64,000 nt of DNA from JACPVF01 sp964502095 (GTDB taxonomy: Bacteria; Chloroflexota; Anaerolineae; Anaerolineales; Villigracilaceae). Shown one piece after another: positions 50,823 to 59,919 of the stretch; the first letter of the stretch is position 1; every line of letters begins with the position of its first letter. A model generated the notes under the pieces. It was not told the DNA's origin and searched no databases. It saw only the letters and a list, made by a program, of their open reading frames with translations. The stretch lies in NCBI GenBank assembly GCA_964502095.1, contig CAZCUF010000005.1, positions 124,001 through 188,000 on the forward strand, read 5' to 3'. A program made the position numbers and the translations under genes.

Positions 50823-53800
50823 ATGTTACAGAATTTTGTAAAACTCTTCAGCGGGGACCCCACTAAAAAAACTGTTGCACAACTTGGCGATCTGGTCGAG
50901 CAGATCAATTCATTGGAGGCCGGGTACGAGAATCTCTCGGACGAGTCCTTGCGCGCCAAAACGGACGAGTTTCGGGCGCGAATCGAGAAACTGATGGGGA
51001 ATGTGGAGGGGCTCGAGGAAGAGGAGCAATTCAAGGCGGAGCAGGAAGCGTTGAACGAAATCCTGCCGGAAGCGTTCGCGGCCGTGCGCGAAGCCTCCAA
51101 ACGCACGATCGGCCTGCGTCATTACGATGTGCAGTTGATCGGCGGCGCGGTACTGCATCGCGGCGAAATCGCCGAGATGCGCACAGGCGAAGGCAAAACG
51201 CTGGTGGCCACTTTACCGCTGTATTTGAACGCGCTGACCGGGCGCGGCGTGCATTTGGTGACAGTCAATGATTATCTGGCGCGGCGTGACGCGCGCTGGA
51301 TGGCGCCGATCTTCATGTTGCTTGGGCTTTCGGTGGGGGTACTGCAAATGGCGGCCGCGACCGAAAATGGAAAGAAAGCTTTTCTGGTGGATCCCGAACG
51401 CGAGTCGCCGCACGAGGATCAACGTCAACTGAGGCTGGTGGATCGCGCTGAAGCCTACGCCGCAGATATTACCTACGGCACCAACTCCGAGTACGGTTTC
51501 GATTATCTGCGCGATAACATGACCATGCGCCTCAGCGACCGCGTCCAGCGCGGGCATCATTACGCCATTGTCGATGAAGTGGATAACGTGCTGATCGATG
51601 AAGCGCGCACGCCGTTGATCATCTCAGGGCCGGCCTCCGGCGACCTGGAATGGTACGGTAAGATGGCGCAGATCGTGAAGCAGTTGCGGCCCGAAGACTA
51701 TGAAGTCAATGAGAAGGACCGTAACGTTTCGCTGACCGAGATCGGCATCGCGCATGTGGAGCAAATGCTCGGCCAGCAGTTGCTGGACCCGGACCGTCCC
51801 GAAGATGTGACTCCCGAACAGGCGCGGCTCACCGGTTATCTCGAACAGGCTTTGCGCGCGCAATTTCTCTTTAAACGGAACAAGGATTATCTTGTGCAGG
51901 GCGGCAAGGTTGTGATCGTTGACGAGTTCACGGGGCGGCTCATGCCCGGCCGCCGCTGGAGCGACGGTTTGCATCAGGCAGTGGAGGCGAAGGAAGGCGC
52001 CAGAGTCGAGCCGGAAAACGTCACGTATGCCACCATTACACTGCAAAATTATTTTCGCATGTATAAAAAGTTGGCAGGCATGACCGGCACCGCGCTGACT
52101 GAAGCCGAGGAATTCAGCAAGATTTACTCGCTGGAGGTCGCGCCCATCCCCACCAATCTCGAATATCAGGCACTGCGTTCCGACGCGCCGTTGGTGGAAC
52201 AAAAAGCCAAAGACGAAGAAGGCTATCAATATACGTATTATGTGCCGAAAGATGCGCTTCCGTCGTCGAATGAAAAAACCGAAACAGCCGATATAAGCGG
52301 ACGCGGGGACAAAATCTTCTATCGGCGCAAAGACTATCCCGATGTGATCTATCGCACGGTGGAAACCAAACTGCGCGCCATCGTGGAAGAGATCGTCCGT
52401 TATCACGCCATGGGACGGCCCATGCTGGTCGGCACGACCTCCGTCGAATCCTCCGACCGATTGTCGGGGCGTCTGCGCGCCGAACCGATACGGCGGCTGA
52501 TGCAGGTGATTCTTGTCCGCAACGCGTGGTTGCAGGCCAATCAGCGCGAGGAAGATGGACGCCTCATTCCCGAACTTGTGCAGTTCAACGAACCGTTGGA
52601 GACTCTGCGCCCCGACGATTTGCGGAAATTCATCCAGCCGTTTGGCCTGACCAATATCAGCCCTGAAGACGCGGGCAATCTCGACACATTGCTGGAATTG
52701 ATCCGCCTCGACGCGCAATACAAAGACCATTTCAAAACCATTCTGCAGGGCGGCGTGCCGCATTCGGTGTTGAACGCGCGCAAGCATACGGAAGAATCGC
52801 AGATCATTGCCGGCGCGGGCGCGTTCAACGCGGTGACCATCGCCACCAGCATGGCCGGGCGCGGTGTGGATATCAAGCTCGGAGGCGAATTGGCTGAAGA
52901 GGTGCTGTCCGCTGTCCATCGCGTGTTGAAGCGGGCAGGATATTCCGATCCGTATGATATGACTCTCGAAGAGCGGCGGCAGGCTTTGTTGAAGGCCGAT
53001 CCCTCCACTTTTGGAATCTATGAAGCCGAAGTTAAACTCTTCCTTCAATATTTCGAAGACATGGAACGCGTGAAAGAGTTGGGCGGCCTGCATGTGATCG
53101 GCTCGGAGCGGCATGAGGCGCGCCGCATTGATAATCAACTGCGCGGCCGTGCGGCCCGTCAGGGCGACCCCGGCTCGTCGCGGTTTTATCTTTCACTCGA
53201 AGACGACTTGATGCGTTTGTTCGGCGGTTCGCAAGTCAGTTCGATGATGGAACGTTTGCATGTGGATGACTCGATGCCGCTCGAAGTGCGCCTCGTCGGT
53301 AACATTATCGAAGGCTCCCAGCATCGCGTCGAAGGCGCCAACTTCGATGTGCGCAAACACCTGCTCGAATATGACGATGTGCTCAACAAACAGCGCGCGC
53401 AAATCTATTCACAGCGCGATCGTATTTTCGTCAAGGAGGATTTGCACGAAGACGTGATAGAGATGTTGCGCGCCGAGGTGGAGAAACGCGTGCGCGCGGG
53501 ATTGGAGGACGAGGAAGGTCCGTGGAAATTGATCGCCTGGCTGGATCAGGTTCAGCCTCCGTTCATGTCGCAGGAACGCCTCTTCCCCAGCTTCGGCCTG
53601 TCTCTGTTGCTGGATGAGTTGAACGCCTCCAAAGAAGACCTGCCCACTGCGCTTCGCGAGCTTGTGCGCCGCGCGGTGGAGGCCGAACAGGCGCATACCA
53701 TGCACGCGATTGAAGCCTCGGTGGAAAAGACGGCCGAGAGTCTCGAGTCGCAGATCTCCGATCGCGAAGACGCGCTGGACGCATACTTCGAGGGCCTGCG

Positions 53801-54890
53801 GGACATGGAAGAAACGCCGCGTCCGCAAAAAATGGTCGAAGAGATCGGCGCGCTGGTGCATATGCCGGTCAAATTATCCGGCGAGCAAATGCGCATGCTG
53901 GCCGATGACCCTTCGGAAATTAAAGAGGCAATTCAAGATACAGCCAGCGCGCAGTTGACGACGTTGTACGCCACGCGGCTTGTGATGGGAATCGAGAATC
54001 GCCTCGGCGAGTCGCTCGGCGAAAAACTGCAGGTCAATGATTGGGATGAGGCGGCTGAAAAAATTCTGGCGATTTCACGCGCCGCGCTCGAACATCAACG
54101 CGAACGATTGGTCGGCGAGAACGGGCAGATCGTGCGCGACATCCAGAGCATGCTGACGCGCAGTGAGGGGGATGACGAGGAAACATTCAAACTGCGTCTG
54201 TTGATCTCGCTTGCGCAGGGCGCACGTACGGTCTTTAATTCGCGCACGCATCGGCAGGAGAAACAACTATTCAACCGCTTCACATATTGGTTTCTGTCGG
54301 CGCAGTTTCTGGAGAATCGAGAAGCGGACGATGTGATCGATGAAGTGCTCGATCATCTCGAAGCCGCGGAAGAGGCTCTGCAATTGTCCTGGGGACAGGG
54401 CGAGTATACGCGCCTTGTAGCGGCCAATGCCCAGCGGCTGGCGGATTTTGGCCCTGCCGCGAAGAACGCGTTCGGCGAGGAACGGCTGAACGACGCGGTA
54501 TCAACCCTCGGCGAGGATGAACGGGAAACGTTGATCGAATCCATCGGGCAATACATCCTGAATGAAGTCCAGCGCCAATTGTTATTGGGCGCCATCACCG
54601 AGCTGTGGGTGGATTACCTGACCCGAGTCGAGGCTCTGCGCGTATCGATCGGCCTGGAAGCCTATGCCCAGCGCGATCCGCTGGTACAATACAAGAGCAA
54701 GGCCTCCGAACTTTATAATCAATTGCTCGAGGATATCCGCGCTCAGGTTATTGGACGGATCTTCGCGGTACAGCCGCGGCGGATCGAAATCACGCCTGTG
54801 GAAGCGGCAGAGGAGGCCGGGCCTGTTCCCGCTCAGGTGGAGGACGCGCCGCAACTCGAAGGAAAGAAACGCAGACGCCGCCGCCATTAG
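50823..54890 (+). CDS. secA: Enlarged preprotein translocase ATPase SecA
   Basis: This SecA has 1355 aa, against about 900 in E. coli. The ATG at 50823 gives MLQNFVKLFSGDPTKK. Walker A is MRTGEGKTL (119-127), the Walker B region VDEVDNVLIDEARTPL, then PGRRWSDGLHQAVEAKE, MTGTALTEAEEF, and TSMAGRGVDIKL with GRAARQGDPGSSRFYLS in the second nucleotide domain. Extra segments interrupt the second motor domain (around 590-640 and 690-750). The C-terminal helical region exceeds 500 residues. The zinc-binding CxCx8C tail is absent; the chain ends in KKRRRRRH. It powers protein export through SecYEG. Confidence 0.95.
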   Translation: MLQNFVKLFSGDPTKKTVAQLGDLVEQINSLEAGYENLSDESLRAKTDEFRARIEKLMGNVEGLEEEEQFKAEQEALNEILPEAFAAVREASKRTIGLRHYDVQLIGGAVLHRGEIAEMRTGEGKTLVATLPLYLNALTGRGVHLVTVNDYLARRDARWMAPIFMLLGLSVGVLQMAAATENGKKAFLVDPERESPHEDQRQLRLVDRAEAYAADITYGTNSEYGFDYLRDNMTMRLSDRVQRGHHYAIVDEVDNVLIDEARTPLIISGPASGDLEWYGKMAQIVKQLRPEDYEVNEKDRNVSLTEIGIAHVEQMLGQQLLDPDRPEDVTPEQARLTGYLEQALRAQFLFKRNKDYLVQGGKVVIVDEFTGRLMPGRRWSDGLHQAVEAKEGARVEPENVTYATITLQNYFRMYKKLAGMTGTALTEAEEFSKIYSLEVAPIPTNLEYQALRSDAPLVEQKAKDEEGYQYTYYVPKDALPSSNEKTETADISGRGDKIFYRRKDYPDVIYRTVETKLRAIVEEIVRYHAMGRPMLVGTTSVESSDRLSGRLRAEPIRRLMQVILVRNAWLQANQREEDGRLIPELVQFNEPLETLRPDDLRKFIQPFGLTNISPEDAGNLDTLLELIRLDAQYKDHFKTILQGGVPHSVLNARKHTEESQIIAGAGAFNAVTIATSMAGRGVDIKLGGELAEEVLSAVHRVLKRAGYSDPYDMTLEERRQALLKADPSTFGIYEAEVKLFLQYFEDMERVKELGGLHVIGSERHEARRIDNQLRGRAARQGDPGSSRFYLSLEDDLMRLFGGSQVSSMMERLHVDDSMPLEVRLVGNIIEGSQHRVEGANFDVRKHLLEYDDVLNKQRAQIYSQRDRIFVKEDLHEDVIEMLRAEVEKRVRAGLEDEEGPWKLIAWLDQVQPPFMSQERLFPSFGLSLLLDELNASKEDLPTALRELVRRAVEAEQAHTMHAIEASVEKTAESLESQISDREDALDAYFEGLRDMEETPRPQKMVEEIGALVHMPVKLSGEQMRMLADDPSEIKEAIQDTASAQLTTLYATRLVMGIENRLGESLGEKLQVNDWDEAAEKILAISRAALEHQRERLVGENGQIVRDIQSMLTRSEGDDEETFKLRLLISLAQGARTVFNSRTHRQEKQLFNRFTYWFLSAQFLENREADDVIDEVLDHLEAAEEALQLSWGQGEYTRLVAANAQRLADFGPAAKNAFGEERLNDAVSTLGEDERETLIESIGQYILNEVQRQLLLGAITELWVDYLTRVEALRVSIGLEAYAQRDPLVQYKSKASELYNQLLEDIRAQVIGRIFAVQPRRIEITPVEAAEEAGPVPAQVEDAPQLEGKKRRRRRH

Positions 54891-54940
54891 CAGTTTAGCC
54901 GCTTTACTACGGTGAGTCGGAGAATTTTTTAGAGGCTTTT

Positions 54941-55981
54941 TTGGTTCAGTCAGATACTGCCCCGCTCAACATTTATTTCGCCCTCCCGAAGGTGGAACTG
55001 CACCGCCATCTGGAGGGTTCTTTGCGCCTTGCGACCATGATGGAGATCGCGCGTTCGCACGGATTGACGATTCCCGCCAATGTGGTGAACTTGAGCGGCC
55101 TGGTGCAGGTGCAGGATGAAGATCCGCTGACCTTTAGCAACTTTCTGGAGAAATTCAAAACATTGCGGTTGTTCTATCGTTCGCCGGATGTGATTCACCG
55201 CATCGCGCGCGAGGCCGTGGAAGATGCCGCCAAGGATAACATTCGATATCTCGAATTGCGCTTTACGCCTGTGGCTTTGAGCCGCGCGGAAGGGTTTCCA
55301 TTGCACGATGTGGTGGAATGGGTGGCGCTGAGCGCGCAGGAAGCCGCCAAAAAAAACAAGATCAAAGTGGGTTTGATCGCCTCCGTCAACCGGCATGAAA
55401 GCACGGAACTGGCGGAGCAGGTGGCCTGGCTGGCGGCTGAGCATATTCAAAACGGCCTGTTCGGAATCGACCTGGCTGGAAACGAAGCGGAATTTCCCGC
55501 CGCGCCGTTTGCCGGTGTTTTCAAAGAGGCGCGGCAGGCTGGCCTGCACACCACGGTCCACGCGGGCGAATGGGGCGGCGCGCAGAATGTGCGCGAGGCC
55601 ATCGAGGACTTCGAGGCGGAACGTATCGGTCATGGCGTGCGCGTGCTCGAAGATGAAAAGGTCACGGCGCTGGCGCGCGAGCGCGGCACGGTCTTTGAAG
55701 TCTGCGTCACCAGCAATTACCAGTCGGGCGTTGTTACTCAGTTGACCGATCATCCGTTGGGGCGCATGCTCGAACAGGGATTGAACGTTACGCTCAACAC
55801 CGACGATCCCAGCGTCTCGCGCATCACGCTCAGCCGTGAATACTATACGGCTTGCGAAAAGCTCGGCCTTCCGCTGGCGGCGCTCAAAGAACGTATTCTG
55901 GCCGCGGGGCAGGCCGCGTTCCTTCCACAGGAAGATCGGACAAAATTAATCATTAATCTCAAAAAAGAGTTAAAATTGTAA
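54941..55981 (+). CDS. add: Adenosine deaminase-family amidohydrolase
   Basis: This 346-aa protein has the complete ADA metal and catalytic set: LHRHLEGSLR, HAGEWGG with the catalytic Glu, RIGHGVRV, and LNTDDPSVS. It hydrolyses adenosine or a related 6-aminopurine compound to the inosine-type product. Some family members act on adenine or aminodeoxyfutalosine, so exact specificity is not settled. The start is TTG at 54941 with AGAGG upstream; no ATG is available before the essential HRH motif. It follows secA by 50 bp and may share its transcript. Confidence 0.88.
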   Translation: MVQSDTAPLNIYFALPKVELHRHLEGSLRLATMMEIARSHGLTIPANVVNLSGLVQVQDEDPLTFSNFLEKFKTLRLFYRSPDVIHRIAREAVEDAAKDNIRYLELRFTPVALSRAEGFPLHDVVEWVALSAQEAAKKNKIKVGLIASVNRHESTELAEQVAWLAAEHIQNGLFGIDLAGNEAEFPAAPFAGVFKEARQAGLHTTVHAGEWGGAQNVREAIEDFEAERIGHGVRVLEDEKVTALARERGTVFEVCVTSNYQSGVVTQLTDHPLGRMLEQGLNVTLNTDDPSVSRITLSREYYTACEKLGLPLAALKERILAAGQAAFLPQEDRTKLIINLKKELKL

Positions 55982-56073
55982 ATCCACTACGAAGACCCAA
56001 AGGGTATCAAAGGCGCTCCTTTGTATTTTTTGTGATTTTGTGGTGGGCAGTCCATATCACCAAAGGAGTTACG

Positions 56074-58770
56074 ATGAACGACCTCTTTAAAGCACGCGAT
56101 GCATTGAAAGTGGGGAAAAAGAATTATACGATCTACCGACTCGACGCATTGGAAAAAGCCGGCCTCACCGAGATCAAGCGGCTCCCGTTTTCGATCCGCA
56201 TCATGCTCGAAGCGGCTCTCCGTCAATGTGATGGAAAGGGCATCACGGAGAAAGATGTGAGGAATATCGCCGCGTGGAAACCTCAGAGTGCGCGCCCGGG
56301 CATTTCTTTCCTGCCGGTACGCGTCATCATGCAGGATTTCACAGGAGTACCGGCCATGGTGGATTTAGCCGCCATGCGCGCGGCAGTTGCACGTCTCGGC
56401 GGCGACCCGAAGAAGATCAATCCGCTGGTGCCGGTGGACCTGGTCATCGACCATTCCGTTCAAGTGGATTTCTTCGCCACGCAGGATGCCTTACAGCGCA
56501 ACACCGAAATGGAATTTCTGCGTAACCGCGAACGTTATGAGTTTCTTAAATGGGGACAACACGCTTTCAGCAACTTCCGAGTCGTCCCGCCGATGACCGG
56601 CATTGTGCATCAGGTCAACCTCGAATATCTCTCGGAAGTGGTGTTCACGAAACAGGATGGAAACGAAACGCTCGCTTTTCCTGATACGCTGGTGGGCACC
56701 GATTCGCATACCACCATGGTCAACGGGCTTGGCCTGGTAGGCTGGGGCGTGGGCGGCATCGAAGCTGAAGCTGTGATGCTCGGCCAGCCGATAGACATGC
56801 TTCTGCCCGATGTAATCGGATTCAAACTATACGGCAAACTGCGCGATGGCGTTACGGCTACCGATCTTGTGCTCACCGTTGCGCAAATACTGCGCAAAAA
56901 AGGAGTAGTGGATAAATTCGTCGAGTTCTATGGTTCGGGACTCGATTCGATGTCCCTGCCAGATCGCGCCACCATCGGGAATATGTCGCCCGAATATGGC
57001 GCCACGATTAGTTACTTCCCGGTGGATGCGGAAACCTTACGATATATGAAACTGACTGGCCGCCCTCAGGAAGTGATCGACCGCACTGAAGCGTATACGC
57101 ATGCCCAGGGACTCTTCCGCGACTCGTCCACACCCGACCCTGAATTCACTGATACGCTCGAACTGGACCTGGGGTCTGTTATGCCCTCCCTGGCCGGCCC
57201 CAAACGTCCGCAGGATCGCATCCCCATGGCCGAACTAAGAGAGACCTTTGAAACAATTTTGACCACTCCCGTCAAAAATCGCGGCTTTGAGCTTAAGCCT
57301 GATGCTTTGAAAGCTGAAGCCACGTTCGGTACGAACGGCAACTCGATCAAAATGAAGCACGGCGTAGTCGTGATCGCGGCCATCACATCCTGCACGAATA
57401 CATCGAATCCATCCGTGATGGTCGGCGCAGGGTTGCTGGCGAAGAAGGCCGTCGAGAAGGGTTTGAACGTCAAGCCATACGTTAAAACCAGTCTCGCGCC
57501 CGGCTCGCGCGTGGTAACTGACTATTTACGGCAGGCAGATTTGCTCGACCCGCTTGCCAAGCTTGGATTCAACGTCGTAGCCTACGGTTGTACCACCTGT
57601 ATCGGAAATAGCGGTCCGCTGACCGAGGCTGTCGCCAAAGCGGTAACGGAGAATGAACTGGTGACCGCGGCGGTCCTTTCTGGAAATCGCAACTTCGAGG
57701 GCCGCATTCATCCGCTGGTCAAAGCCAATTTCCTGATGTCGCCACCGTTGGTGGTTGCCTTTGCGCTGGCTGGAACGGTGGATATCGATCTCGATAAAGA
57801 GCCGCTTGGCACAGGCAAAGATGGTCAGCCTGTTTATCTGAAGGATATTTGGCCGACACAACAGGAGATCACCGAAACGATTTCTGCCAGCCTGGACGTG
57901 AAAATGTTCCAGGATCGTTACGCCAGCGTTTTCGAAGGTTCCGATGCATGGAAGAAGATCAAATTGACCGGCGGTGATCTTTACGACTGGGACGAGAGCT
58001 CGACTTACATTCATCACCCGCCCTACTTCCAAAAATTGACGCTCGAGGTGCCATCGGTGAGCGACATTCGCGGCGCGCGCGTGCTGGGCATGTTCCGCGA
58101 CTCGATCACCACCGATCATATCTCGCCAGCCTCCAATATCGCTGTCAACAGCCCGGCCGGGAAATTCCTCATGGAACACGATGTGGCTCCGCAATATTTC
58201 AACTCGTACGGTTCGCGCCGCGGCAACGACCTCGTGATGGCGCGCGGTACGTTTGCCAATATTCGCATTAAGAATTTGCTGGTGGAGCCCAAAGAGGGCA
58301 ACCTTACCAAACATTTCCCCGATGGTGAAGAAATGCCCTTTTATGACGCGGCGATGAAGTACCTGCAGGCCGGAATTCCAAGCGTGATTCTGGCCGGGAA
58401 AGAATATGGCGCCGGCTCCAGCCGCGACTGGGCCGCCAAAGGACCGCTTCTGCAGGGCGTAAAAGCCGTCATTGCCGAATCCTTCGAACGAATCCACCGC
58501 TCGAATCTGGTCGGCATGGGAATTCTGCCCTTGACGTATATGGACGGCCAAAACGCCGAATCGCTGGGCCTGAACGGCAGCGAAACTTTTACGATCGAAG
58601 GGATCAGCGACTCGATCAAGCCCAAGCAGGTTCTTAGCGTCAAGGCGGTCAGGGACGATGGAAAGGCGATCGAATTCAAAGTGACTGCATTGTTGAACAC
58701 GGATGTGGAAGTGAACTACTACCGAAATGGCGGTATCCTGCATACCGTATTGAGGCATTTGGTGCATTGA
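56074..58770 (+). CDS. acnA: Aconitate hydratase A
   Basis: The ATG at 56074 follows AAAGGAG; the longer frame upstream is not needed. This 898-aa enzyme interconverts citrate and isocitrate in the TCA cycle. LVGTDSHTTMVNGLGLVGWGVGGIEAE opens the cluster region (quoted in part). AITSCTNTSNP and GCTTCIGNSGPL contain the three [4Fe-4S] Cys ligands, and the swivel domain carries YGAGSSRDWAAKGP. Motifs and length match the AcnA/IRP1 type. It is monocistronic, with a strong terminator. Confidence 0.96.
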   Translation: MNDLFKARDALKVGKKNYTIYRLDALEKAGLTEIKRLPFSIRIMLEAALRQCDGKGITEKDVRNIAAWKPQSARPGISFLPVRVIMQDFTGVPAMVDLAAMRAAVARLGGDPKKINPLVPVDLVIDHSVQVDFFATQDALQRNTEMEFLRNRERYEFLKWGQHAFSNFRVVPPMTGIVHQVNLEYLSEVVFTKQDGNETLAFPDTLVGTDSHTTMVNGLGLVGWGVGGIEAEAVMLGQPIDMLLPDVIGFKLYGKLRDGVTATDLVLTVAQILRKKGVVDKFVEFYGSGLDSMSLPDRATIGNMSPEYGATISYFPVDAETLRYMKLTGRPQEVIDRTEAYTHAQGLFRDSSTPDPEFTDTLELDLGSVMPSLAGPKRPQDRIPMAELRETFETILTTPVKNRGFELKPDALKAEATFGTNGNSIKMKHGVVVIAAITSCTNTSNPSVMVGAGLLAKKAVEKGLNVKPYVKTSLAPGSRVVTDYLRQADLLDPLAKLGFNVVAYGCTTCIGNSGPLTEAVAKAVTENELVTAAVLSGNRNFEGRIHPLVKANFLMSPPLVVAFALAGTVDIDLDKEPLGTGKDGQPVYLKDIWPTQQEITETISASLDVKMFQDRYASVFEGSDAWKKIKLTGGDLYDWDESSTYIHHPPYFQKLTLEVPSVSDIRGARVLGMFRDSITTDHISPASNIAVNSPAGKFLMEHDVAPQYFNSYGSRRGNDLVMARGTFANIRIKNLLVEPKEGNLTKHFPDGEEMPFYDAAMKYLQAGIPSVILAGKEYGAGSSRDWAAKGPLLQGVKAVIAESFERIHRSNLVGMGILPLTYMDGQNAESLGLNGSETFTIEGISDSIKPKQVLSVKAVRDDGKAIEFKVTALLNTDVEVNYYRNGGILHTVLRHLVH

Positions 58771-58782
58771 TCGATGCGATTC

Positions 58783-58820
58783 AACAAGCCGACGGCCCGG
58801 GCCGTCGGCTTGTTGTTCTT
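58783..58820 (+). terminator. Rho-independent terminator of acnA
   Basis: AACAAGCCGACGGCC and GGCCGTCGGCTTGTT form an almost continuous stem of about 14 bp, followed by GTTCTTTG. Confidence 0.85.
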
Positions 58821-58872
58821 TGAGCTATGAATTTTGAAAGGATATTTTTACAAGAAGGGCGGCGTTGGGTCT

Positions 58873-58900
58873 TTGAACTTTCGGGTGAGTATCTTACAAT
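58873..58900 (+). promoter_or_regulatory. Predicted promoter of the acyltransferase gene
   Basis: TTGAAC (58873-58878), a 16-bp spacer, and TACAAT (58895-58900), about 49 bp upstream of the ATG. Confidence 0.55.
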
Positions 58901-58948
58901 CCATCTCCGTGTTATTTTCTCTAAACAATTCTAAGGAAGAGGTTTGCC

Positions 58949-59638
58949 ATGCGAAAGAGCGCTACCTATGAGGTCGCCCGGGCTATCGTTCATGCGTATT
59001 CCAGAGTATTCCTTCGGATGGACATCCGCTGGTATGATCCCCTTCCGGAGGGGCCAAAGTTATTCATTGCCAACCATCCCAGCGCCAGCGACCCGTTCCT
59101 GATCCATTTGCTGTCGCGCATGAGCGTGTTGGTTACGACCAACGCGTTTGCATTTCCCCTGCTCGGGCTTTATCTTCGCCGTGCCGGGCAGATCGAAGTG
59201 GCTCCTGGCGGTGACGCGCTCGAACAAGCCTGCCGGAGACTCCAACAAGGCCATTCGGTGGGGATTTTTCCCGAGGGAACTTTCAGCCCGCAGGAAGGCG
59301 GTTTTCGCGAACCGCGCAGTGGCGCGGCACGGCTGGCGCTCATGACGGGCGTTCCCGTGGTGCCGGTTGGAATCTATTTACCGCGCGAACGCAGTCTGCG
59401 GATTGCCTCCCGGATGAATGGCAGACCCATGGTGGGATATTGGTATTTGCGGGGACCGTACGCCATTACGGTGGGACAACCCATGAAATTCGAAGGCGAT
59501 CCTGAAAACCGGGTGCACGTTCGTTCGGTCAGCGGGACCATGATGGAATGGATCACTTCGCTTGCGCTGGAGAGTGAAGCGCGCTTATCTGGGGCTTCAA
59601 TGCGCTCCCCGGCCGGCAATGAAATTGCAACCTTTTAG
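58949..59638 (+). CDS. PlsC-like 1-acyl-glycerol-3-phosphate acyltransferase family protein
   Basis: This 229-aa protein has the acyltransferase motifs of the PlsC superfamily: FIANHPSASDPFLIH (NHx4D), then GIFPEGTFSPQEGG, and a VPVVPVGIYLPRE strand. These enzymes acylate lysophosphatidic acid or related alcohols at the membrane. The exact acceptor is unknown, and the short chain lacks a clear membrane anchor apart from an N-terminal amphipathic helix. GAAGAGG precedes the ATG. Confidence 0.82.
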   Translation: MRKSATYEVARAIVHAYSRVFLRMDIRWYDPLPEGPKLFIANHPSASDPFLIHLLSRMSVLVTTNAFAFPLLGLYLRRAGQIEVAPGGDALEQACRRLQQGHSVGIFPEGTFSPQEGGFREPRSGAARLALMTGVPVVPVGIYLPRERSLRIASRMNGRPMVGYWYLRGPYAITVGQPMKFEGDPENRVHVRSVSGTMMEWITSLALESEARLSGASMRSPAGNEIATF

Positions 59639-59721
59639 TAATCAATCTATATGCAGGCGCATGCTACAGTAATGAATAGCCTTTTGTACGATGAACCCGG
59701 GCGTGAAAGGAGGCGATCAAC

Positions 59722-59883
59722 TTGTTATGCGCTGTTGATGCAAAGAGCCGCGGGCAAGGCCTGGTTGAGTATGCGTTAATTCTTGCATTGGTTACTATTG
59801 TTGTATTCGTGGCTTTATACATTTTTGGCCCCATGCTCGGTAATGTCTTCAGCAATGTAAATAGTAGTCTTTCCAGTTCCTGA
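59722..59883 (+). CDS. Flp-type (type IVb) pilin
   Basis: A 53-codon frame opens at a TTG at 59722, placed 8 nt after AGGAGG, and ends at TGA 59881-59883. It has the class-b prepilin pattern: a short leader, then RGQGLVEYALILALVTIVV with the Glu at +5 of the mature helix, and a tail SNVNSSLSSS. Flp pilins form tad-type pili for adhesion. No tad genes are in the window, so assembly would depend on genes elsewhere. The TTG start makes the gene easy to miss. Confidence 0.82.
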   Translation: MLCAVDAKSRGQGLVEYALILALVTIVVFVALYIFGPMLGNVFSNVNSSLSSS

Positions 59884-59885
59884 AA

Positions 59886-59913
59886 AAACTCCCGCCGAAC
59901 TTGGCGGGAGTTT
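59886..59913. terminator. Bidirectional terminator between the pilin gene and miaB
   Basis: AAACTCCCGCC (59886-59896) and GGCGGGAGTTT (59903-59913) form an 11-bp stem with a 6-nt loop, flanked by A and T runs. Confidence 0.88.
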
Positions 59914-59919
59914 CGATAT

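Noticed and set aside
51624..53138. 504-codon minus-strand frame inside secA
   Set aside because: It is antisense to conserved SecA motor motifs and has no independent evidence.
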